Positions 58,067-64,000 of a stretch of DNA of 64,000 nt are shown piece after piece. Every line of letters starts with the position of its first letter. Within the stretch, counting starts at the first letter, position 1. Below the pieces are notes generated by a model. The model was not told the DNA's origin. It saw only the letters and a program-made list of their open reading frames with translations, and searched no databases. The position numbers and the translations under genes were made by a program. Source of the DNA: Flagellimonas abyssi (lineage in GTDB: Bacteria; Bacteroidota; Bacteroidia; Flavobacteriales; Flavobacteriaceae); contig NZ_JAHZSV010000007.1 in assembly GCF_019457905.1 (NCBI RefSeq), forward strand, positions 186,001-250,000, given 5' to 3'.

Positions 58067-60439
58067 ATGATTAAACATATGCTATTCGCATGGCTGTTCA
58101 TCGGTCTGTGCGTTTCGGCATCCGCTCAAGAATACCACACTTTAAAAGGTATTGTAGTGGATGCAAATACTTCGGCACCCATAGCTGGAGTAAACATAAT
58201 CGGAAAAGATTTATATGCAATTTCTGCGGACAATGGCGAGTTCGTCATAAAAAACGTTCCCGCTGGAAAACACCGCTTTGAAATTACCCATATCGGGTAC
58301 GGCCATGAACATTTTACCGTGGAAATAGGTCAAAACGATGTCAAAGGACTGACCATCCGATTAAAGGAATCCATCACAAATTTGGATGGCGTGGAACTTC
58401 TTGGAAAAACGGAAAAACGAAAAACTCAAGAACTCTCCACCATAACTGTTGGGGTGGATGAAGAATTCCTGAACAAGAATCGGGAAAACAGCTTAATGCA
58501 GACCCTAAAAAAGATTCCCGGGGTGAGCACTATAACCATTGGTTCTGGACAATCAAAACCTGTAATCCGTGGTTTGGGCTTCAACCGGGTCAGTGTGGTC
58601 CAGAACGGTATTAAGCACGAAGCGCAACAATGGGGCAATGATCATGGCCTTGAGATTGACCAATACGGAATAGAAAGTATACAAATTGTAAAAGGCCCTG
58701 CTTCGCTGGTCTACGGTTCGGATGCCATTGCAGGGGTCGTGGACATTCAACCCTCCAAAGTCCCATTGCCGAATTCGTTCAGTGGAGAAGTTAATATATT
58801 GGGAGAGACCAACAACGACCTGATCGGCATATCTACCGGTGTACAGGGACGAAAGCAGCATTGGTTCTACAGAGGTCGTTTAACCTATAGGGATTATGCC
58901 GATTATAAAGTTCCCACGGACAGGATCAACTATGAAAACTACATTTTTGAGCTTCACGAGAACAACCTCAGAAATACTGCGGGCGAAGAGATCAATACCA
59001 GTTTTAGTATTGGTTACATCTCCGATAAGATAAAATCTGAAACCTTTTTTAGCAATGTCAATGCCAAGAACGGTTTTTTTGCCAACGCCCATGGTCTTGA
59101 AGTTCGCTCCTCCAACATTGATTATGACAGTTCTAACCGTGATGTAGACCTTCCTTATCATCGTGTGAACCATTTTAAGGTAACCAACAACACCACCCTG
59201 TATTTGGACCAACATATTTTGGAGCTTGATTTCGGCTATCAAAACAACCAACGGGATGAAAATTCGGAACCCGTACCACATGGATACATGCCAACTCCCT
59301 CCAATAGCAGAGAACGGATATTCACTAAAAATACATACTCCCTAAACCTTAAAGATACCTTTAGCCCCAATGACAAGCACAATGTAGTTCTTGGAATAAA
59401 CACCGAATTACAGAACAACAATATTGGTGGTTGGGGTTTCTTGATCCCAGCATACAACAGATACTCCGCAGGAGTTTTTGTTTACGATCATTTTAAGATA
59501 AATGAGAATTTCCACCTTCAAGGTGGGCTACGTTATGATGCAGGCCTGATGGAGACCAAGGCTCATTTTGATTGGTTCCAAACACCAATCAACAACCCCG
59601 ATGGCTCAACCTCTTATATGTATTTGCAACGCTCACAAGGCAAGAGCCTTGAATTTGGTAACCTGAGCGGTTCCTTTGGATTGAGTTACATCCATCAAAA
59701 TACCACATTTAAAATAAACCTTGGCAAGAGTTTTAGAATGCCCTTGGCCAACGAACTGGCCTCTGATGGGGTAAACTACCATATGTACCGATACGAGAGG
59801 GGAAATATGAACCTTGATCCTGAGCAATCCTATCAGTTAGATATCGATATTGATCATTCCACTTCAAAATTCAACATTGGGATAAGTCCATTCGTGAATT
59901 TCTTTGAGAATTTCATTTACCTGAACCCAACCCCTAATTATTATGAAACCTTGCAAATTTACGAGTACACCCAAAGCAAGGTTTTCCGATTTGGCGGTGA
60001 AGCTCGTGCCGGGGTCAATGTAACTCCGATGCTGCGGTTGAATGCGTCTGCCGAGTATGTGTATTCCAGACAGACCAGCGGACCCAAAAAAGATTTTACC
60101 ATTCCGTTTTCGCCTCCGCTCTCGGGATTGTTCTCGGCCAGCTATCAATTCAAGGATATCGCATTTATGCAATCGCCTCAGCTTACGGCTGATTTTAGGG
60201 TAACAGCCGCCCAAAATGATATTGTGCCTCCAGAAGAGGTTACCGATGGGTACCAAGCGCTCAATCTCTCGGCCAACACAAAAATCCAACTCTTTGGCAA
60301 GGGGAAACCAGCTCAATTACGCATCAAATTAAACAATGTATTCAATACCGAATACTACGATCATACCAGTTTTTATAGGCTCATCGATGTTCCAGAACCT
60401 GGCAGGAACCTTTCGCTTTCGATGACCGTACCATTTTAA
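58067..60439 (+). CDS. TonB-dependent receptor, ZnuD-like metal uptake candidate
   Basis: 790 residues with signal peptide (cleavage after SASA). An N-terminal carboxypeptidase-regulatory-like domain (about 22-110, LKGIVVDANTSAPIAGVNI) is followed by the plug (MQTLKKIPGVSTITIGSGQS, KPVIRGLGFNRVSVVQNGIK, IVKGPASLVYGSDAIAGVVD) and a 22-strand barrel ending NLSLSMTVPF. The plug stretch HEAQQWGNDHG holds two His and an Asp. Similar receptors without SusD partners take up zinc, heme or copper complexes. No SusD gene is present, arguing against a glycan substrate; metal is inferred from the His-rich neighbours. Confidence 0.88.
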   Translation: MIKHMLFAWLFIGLCVSASAQEYHTLKGIVVDANTSAPIAGVNIIGKDLYAISADNGEFVIKNVPAGKHRFEITHIGYGHEHFTVEIGQNDVKGLTIRLKESITNLDGVELLGKTEKRKTQELSTITVGVDEEFLNKNRENSLMQTLKKIPGVSTITIGSGQSKPVIRGLGFNRVSVVQNGIKHEAQQWGNDHGLEIDQYGIESIQIVKGPASLVYGSDAIAGVVDIQPSKVPLPNSFSGEVNILGETNNDLIGISTGVQGRKQHWFYRGRLTYRDYADYKVPTDRINYENYIFELHENNLRNTAGEEINTSFSIGYISDKIKSETFFSNVNAKNGFFANAHGLEVRSSNIDYDSSNRDVDLPYHRVNHFKVTNNTTLYLDQHILELDFGYQNNQRDENSEPVPHGYMPTPSNSRERIFTKNTYSLNLKDTFSPNDKHNVVLGINTELQNNNIGGWGFLIPAYNRYSAGVFVYDHFKINENFHLQGGLRYDAGLMETKAHFDWFQTPINNPDGSTSYMYLQRSQGKSLEFGNLSGSFGLSYIHQNTTFKINLGKSFRMPLANELASDGVNYHMYRYERGNMNLDPEQSYQLDIDIDHSTSKFNIGISPFVNFFENFIYLNPTPNYYETLQIYEYTQSKVFRFGGEARAGVNVTPMLRLNASAEYVYSRQTSGPKKDFTIPFSPPLSGLFSASYQFKDIAFMQSPQLTADFRVTAAQNDIVPPEEVTDGYQALNLSANTKIQLFGKGKPAQLRIKLNNVFNTEYYDHTSFYRLIDVPEPGRNLSLSMTVPF

Positions 60440-60478
60440 TTAAATCAAATGAAGTTTAACACCAAAAACAGAAACAAC

Positions 60479-61258
60479 ATGAAAACTAATTTTAAATCTT
60501 TGGCGATTATCGCATTGGGAGCCTTCGCTTTACATTCTTGTAGCAGTGACGATGATGGGGGCTCTTCTGTAGCTGCACCCGAAATTTCGAATTTTGAATA
60601 TGGCGAAGGAAGTTCACACTCAACAGAGCAAGTGGCCTACAAAGGTTCGGATATCCATCTAGAAGCTGAAATCAATGCTCCCGGAACGGTAAACAGTATC
60701 GAATTGAGCATTCACGGACACGACCTTGAAGTAGGAGAAGGTGAAGTGGAATGGGATTTTGAGCAAACCTATACCGATGCCAGCTATTTGGCGATCAACC
60801 CAACATTTCACGAGCATGTGGACATCCCTTCGGATATTCCATCCGGTGAATACCATATTACTTTGACCGTTACGGATGAATTGGGCAACAGCACCGAGGT
60901 CGAAGGCCATGTAGACATTATGGAGGCCATCTCATTAAGTGCATTTTCCATTGATGAGACTGTGGTTCGCGGTACAGATATGCATGCAGAATTTATGATC
61001 AATGCGGTTAACGGAATCCATGAAATTACAGTGGACATTCACGGACATGATTTGCCCGTAGGTGAAGGAGAAGTGGAATGGGACTTTGAGCAAACATATT
61101 CCGAAGGATATCACGAATTGTCCGAAGCAGAGTTCCATGAGCATATCGATGTTCCGGCAACAGCACCAGCTGGTGAATACCATATTCTTTTTACGATAGA
61201 GGATGAAGATGGGAATGCCGTTACATACGAAACACATATTGATGTAACTGCATCATAA
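60479..61258 (+). CDS. DUF4625-type lipoprotein with internal duplication
   Basis: 259 residues from the ATG at 60479, which begins a lipoprotein signal (lipobox LHSCS). The mature part is two tandem Ig-like units. Each contains the near-identical block IHGHDLEVGEGEVEWDFEQT or IHGHDLPVGEGEVEWDFEQT, then FHEHVDIP or FHEHIDVP, then GEYHI. The repeated HGHD, HEH and YH histidines are likely metal ligands. Probably surface- or periplasm-exposed. It lies 39 bases after the TonB-dependent receptor, so the two are likely co-transcribed. Confidence 0.82.
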   Translation: MKTNFKSLAIIALGAFALHSCSSDDDGGSSVAAPEISNFEYGEGSSHSTEQVAYKGSDIHLEAEINAPGTVNSIELSIHGHDLEVGEGEVEWDFEQTYTDASYLAINPTFHEHVDIPSDIPSGEYHITLTVTDELGNSTEVEGHVDIMEAISLSAFSIDETVVRGTDMHAEFMINAVNGIHEITVDIHGHDLPVGEGEVEWDFEQTYSEGYHELSEAEFHEHIDVPATAPAGEYHILFTIEDEDGNAVTYETHIDVTAS

Positions 61259-61309
61259 AACCAATTGCCGAATGGCATTCAAGCGCCATGCGGCTAATTA
61301 TTCTAAAAA

Positions 61310-61792
61310 ATGAATATGAAATCGATTATCAAATACTTACAGATTCTTCCTTTGATAATGTTGCTAGCATCTTGTTCCAGTAGTGACGATAGCGGTGTTG
61401 ACGAGGAAAAACCATCCATAACAATTAATTACGATGGTGGATTTCCCCAAGCTTGTGAAGTCCTGGAAAGGGGAAACACCTACACCTTTAAGGCTCGAGT
61501 GACAGATAATCTTGCGCTTGCTGCTTACAGTTTGAACATCCATCACAATTTTGACCATCACACACATGATGACCAAGGCGCACAATGTGAACTGGAACCT
61601 ACTAAGGATGCAGTGAACCCCATGATTTATATAGAGAATTTTGATATTGAAGAGGGAACCACTTCATATGAAATCAACGTTTCAATTGACATTCCAGAAG
61701 ATATTGACCCAGGGGATTATCACTGTTCATTCTCTGTAACCGATGTTACCGGTTGGCAAAGTAGAACCTCCGTAGACATTAAGATACTATAA
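61310..61792 (+). CDS. DUF4625-type lipoprotein, single domain
   Basis: 160 residues, lipoprotein signal with lipobox LASCS followed by SSDDS. One domain of the same kind as in the preceding gene: KPSITINYDGG, a variable middle with NIHHNFDHHTHDDQGAQCE (six His and several Asp), ENFDIEEGTTSYEINVSIDI and GDYHCSFSVTD. The histidine run suggests zinc, copper or nickel binding. It ends the four-gene run and is followed by a strong terminator. Confidence 0.8.
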   Translation: MNMKSIIKYLQILPLIMLLASCSSSDDSGVDEEKPSITINYDGGFPQACEVLERGNTYTFKARVTDNLALAAYSLNIHHNFDHHTHDDQGAQCELEPTKDAVNPMIYIENFDIEEGTTSYEINVSIDIPEDIDPGDYHCSFSVTDVTGWQSRTSVDIKIL

Positions 61793-61815
61793 TCTCTTTT
61801 CTAGTTAGTTTGAAG

Positions 61816-61853
61816 AAAAAAGGAGGCTTCGTTAATTCGAACCTCCTTTTTTT
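61816..61853. terminator. Bidirectional terminator
   Basis: A6 GGAGG C TTCG (61816-61830) pairs with CGAA C CTCC T7 (61838-61853); one C-C mismatch, short AT loop. It separates the metal-uptake cluster from the convergent nrdA. Confidence 0.88.
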
Positions 61854-61871
61854 ATTGGTTGTTATTTGCTT

Positions 61872-63659
61872 TTATGCCTCGCAGCTTACACAATCTTTCT
61901 TTTGTTTGAATTTTTGTGCAGCATTCATACTGTGTTGATAGTACAAGGATTTTAGACCCAGTTTCCATGCGGTAACGTGGATTTTATTGACCTCCTTTGT
62001 AGGCATATCAGGGTGTACAATGATATTCACCGACTGTCCTTGATCTATATGGTTTTGCCTGTTGGCCGCTTGATAGATGATATCCAACTGATCTAATTCC
62101 GAGTAGGTTAAAAAGACTGCTTTCTCTGCTTCGGTCAAAAAGTCCAAATGCTGTACCGAACCATCCATATCGCGAATGCTCTTCCAAACTTCGTTGGTAT
62201 TCTGTCCCTTTTCTTCCAATAGGTCCATTAAGAAAGGATTCTTGATAGTGGTCTTGATTTTGGCTATATCCTTCACATAGCAGTTAGACCAGATTGGCTC
62301 GATTCCCTGTGATACCTGTCCCAAAATGAAAGCTGAGGAAGTAGTAGGAGCAATTGCGTTCAACGTAGCGTTACGTCTACCGTAACCCTTCAACACTTCT
62401 GGCTCTCCAAAACGCTCTGCCAATTGCTCGGATGCTTTGTAAGAACGTTCTTTGATCTCTTTGAATATCTCACTGTTCAAGTTATAGGCTTCCTGGCTGT
62501 TGAATGCATATCTCTTGGACTGCAATAGGGAGTGCCAACCCAAAGCACCTAGACCCAATGCCCTGTTTTGTTTTGCAAAATTGTAGGCTCTTTCCATAAA
62601 TAGGAAAGTTTGTCGGTCGTCCCTGTCTGAAGAATCCCTGTAAGCTTCCAATTTTTCGATGAACTCCGTAATTACCGCATCCAGGAAGTGAACCATGGTC
62701 TCAACGGCATCGGTTTTCTTCCATTTATCATAATGCAATAGGTTGATACTGGAAAGTACACATACAAATGACCAATCATCATTGGATGGCAACATAATTT
62801 CTGTACACAAGTTGCTGGCATGGATACGGTGATTCTTGTCCTTATAAACATCTACCGCACCATCGTTGGCATTGTCGGTGAAGAATACATACGGATAACC
62901 CATCTCACCTCTACGTTGCAATACTTTTGCCCAAACGGTTCTTTTATCAACATCCCCCTCGATCATTTCCTGCATCCATTGGTTGGTCACGGTAACGCCA
63001 TGGGTCAATTGTTGGATAGGATTCCCTTCGGTCCCGATTTCCAAGAATTCCAAAATATCCTTGTGGTCAATGGGCAAATATGGAGAAAAACGACCTCGAC
63101 GAACGGAGCCTTGGCTCACCACATCCACCATGGATTCGAACAACTGCATAATATGGACAGCTCCCGAAGCCTGTCCGTTATTTTTAACAGGCGCTCCTCT
63201 ATGTCTTATTTTTCCAAAGTATCCAGAAGTTCCACCACCAAGCTTCGACATCATCCCTACCTCAGATTGGGTGTAGAGTATGTTCCCCATGTCATCATCT
63301 ATATGGGAACCAAAGCAACTAATAGGCAACCCTCGCTTTTTACCAAAGTTCGACCAAACAGGGGAAGCCAAAGAAAAGAAACCTTCGGACATGTAACCGT
63401 AAAATTTGTCCGAGTACCCCGGAATCTGCAAAATCTCCTCTGCCCTATCGCCTATCTCACGGATACGCCCCTCTGGGGTAACCCCCTCGGTAAGGTATCC
63501 AGATGCCAAAAACTTTCGGCTATACTCGTTCAACCATTCAAAGCCTTTATCCTCCTCGTTCTTGAGTTTGGACAAAGTGTCCTTTCTTGCATTTACAAGT
63601 TCCTGTGTTTTGTTGTCTTGCTTTTGGTCAGTGGTCGGGGTTTGTGTTCTCTTCTCCAT
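61872..63659 (-). CDS. nrdA: Ribonucleotide reductase class I large subunit without ATP-cone
   Basis: 595 residues. Catalytic residues are in place: Cys115 in LPISCFGS, Cys285 and Glu287 in ASNLCTEIML, Cys300 in VCVLSS, and a C-terminal redox pair Cys590/Cys593 in DCVSC. There is no N-terminal ATP-cone: the protein starts almost directly with the all-helical domain and is about 170 residues shorter than E. coli NrdA. In some Flavobacteriia (Leeuwenhoekiella blandensis) the regulatory ATP-cone is on NrdB instead; that end of NrdB is outside this window. It follows nrdB by 3 bases. Confidence 0.95.
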   Translation of the reverse strand: MEKRTQTPTTDQKQDNKTQELVNARKDTLSKLKNEEDKGFEWLNEYSRKFLASGYLTEGVTPEGRIREIGDRAEEILQIPGYSDKFYGYMSEGFFSLASPVWSNFGKKRGLPISCFGSHIDDDMGNILYTQSEVGMMSKLGGGTSGYFGKIRHRGAPVKNNGQASGAVHIMQLFESMVDVVSQGSVRRGRFSPYLPIDHKDILEFLEIGTEGNPIQQLTHGVTVTNQWMQEMIEGDVDKRTVWAKVLQRRGEMGYPYVFFTDNANDGAVDVYKDKNHRIHASNLCTEIMLPSNDDWSFVCVLSSINLLHYDKWKKTDAVETMVHFLDAVITEFIEKLEAYRDSSDRDDRQTFLFMERAYNFAKQNRALGLGALGWHSLLQSKRYAFNSQEAYNLNSEIFKEIKERSYKASEQLAERFGEPEVLKGYGRRNATLNAIAPTTSSAFILGQVSQGIEPIWSNCYVKDIAKIKTTIKNPFLMDLLEEKGQNTNEVWKSIRDMDGSVQHLDFLTEAEKAVFLTYSELDQLDIIYQAANRQNHIDQGQSVNIIVHPDMPTKEVNKIHVTAWKLGLKSLYYQHSMNAAQKFKQKKDCVSCEA

Positions 63660-63662
63660 AAT

Positions 63663-64000
63663 TTAAAAAAGGTCGTCGCTTGTTATACTTTGTGTTCTTT
63701 TGCTATAGTTGATGGATCTTTTTACAAAAAAGTCTCCATGTTTTGTTCCAATGATCTCGTCGTCGAACCACTCGGTTTGTTCCAATAGTTTTTGGTCGAC
63801 GTCGAATATTTTGGAGATGCCAATGCTCTCCAATGAGTTGTTGAATCTGTTTTTGATGAATTCGTTCACCAAATTTTTTGGCAAGAAATCCAATTCACCA
63901 TCTTCAAAGATCCAATCCACTATCTTGCTTTCCGCTTCAAATGCTTTCTCGCAGATATCCTGAATCATTTCTTTATATGCATCATCGAACCACTCTGGGT
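63663..64000 (-). CDS. nrdB: Ribonucleotide reductase small subunit, C-terminal part (5' end outside window)
   Basis: The frame is open to the window edge; the last 112 residues are seen. PEWFDDAYKEMIQDICEKAF begins the visible part, followed by FEDGELDFLPKNLVNEFIKN and EWFDDEIIGTKHGDFFVKRS, with the C-terminal peptide SITSDDLF that docks into the large subunit. The diiron or dimanganese site and tyrosyl residue lie upstream, outside the window, as would any N-terminal ATP-cone. Confidence 0.93.
   Translation of the reverse strand, partial: PEWFDDAYKEMIQDICEKAFEAESKIVDWIFEDGELDFLPKNLVNEFIKNRFNNSLESIGISKIFDVDQKLLEQTEWFDDEIIGTKHGDFFVKRSINYSKRTQSITSDDLF

Noticed and set aside
62820..63788. 322-codon open frame on the plus strand
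   Set aside because: It is fully antisense to nrdA/nrdB, whose catalytic motifs are intact; the translation has no domain-like pattern and arises from codon bias.

Overview
The window looks like the chromosome of a marine-type member of the Bacteroidota, family Flavobacteriaceae (Muricauda/Allomuricauda-like). The evidence is a PorP/SprF protein beside a giant DUF11 protein with a type IX secretion tail, a DnaE with a fused N-terminal proofreading exonuclease, an NrdA without an ATP-cone, a long-tailed ribosomal protein S16, several TAnnTTTG (-7) promoters, and the general absence of Shine-Dalgarno sequences. Most of it is ordinary core and metabolic sequence; no CRISPR array, prophage or insertion sequence was seen.

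Layout. 1-3.4 kb: TamB C-terminus and a TamA/BamA-like outer-membrane protein. 3.4-7.7 kb (minus): a compact operon with a cyclase-fold hydrolase, DUF4260 and DUF4230 membrane proteins, a Dabb lipoprotein, a YjbR protein and a membrane-anchored MutS-like ATPase. 7.8-8.5 kb: an AT-rich orphan gene. 9.5-14.9 kb (minus): BlaI-BlaR1 with three operator palindromes, TPR protein, TonB-like lipoprotein, ruvC and hemW. 15-23 kb: DUF456, nitroreductase, LysR and a complete histidine-degradation operon hutHIUG. 23-31 kb: umuC-umuD, a YdeP-type molybdopterin oxidoreductase, glutaryl-CoA dehydrogenase-like enzyme, tRNA methyltransferase, an outer-membrane protein behind a 21-bp-period repeat, rimM-rpsP. 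31-39.8 kb: DUF2383 protein, dnaE, trxA, DUF58, tRNA-Asp, two Tat-type ferritin-like proteins. 40-51.5 kb: transketolase and the proCBA operon mixed with at least five gene remnants. 51.5-64 kb: siroheme enzyme, PorP/SprF plus DUF11 adhesin, a probable metal-uptake cluster, and nrdA/nrdB.

Points most worth a second look. (1) A ~45-bp element with LytTR-box-like direct repeats occurs twice, once upstream of an outer-membrane protein (29.35 kb) and once upstream of a promoter-hairpin-terminator unit (50.64-50.86 kb) that reads like an undescribed small RNA, next to a decayed LytTR regulator. (2) An operon joins a GNAT acetyltransferase, a bS21 (RpsU) homologue without a Shine-Dalgarno, an unknown basic 63-residue protein and proC-proB-proA, after a structured leader that could encode a 33-residue peptide with tandem proline codons. 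(3) A four-gene cluster (His/Cys-rich small protein, TonB-dependent receptor, two His-rich DUF4625-type lipoproteins) looks like a surface metal-acquisition system. (4) At 40.4 kb two convergent genes, an epimerase and a transaldolase, are both reduced to their 5' ends, as expected of a deletion scar. (5) Two neighbouring reading frames at 43.6 and 44.1 kb have ATC exactly where ATG is expected.

All calls are from reading the sequence and from family knowledge; no search or alignment was run.
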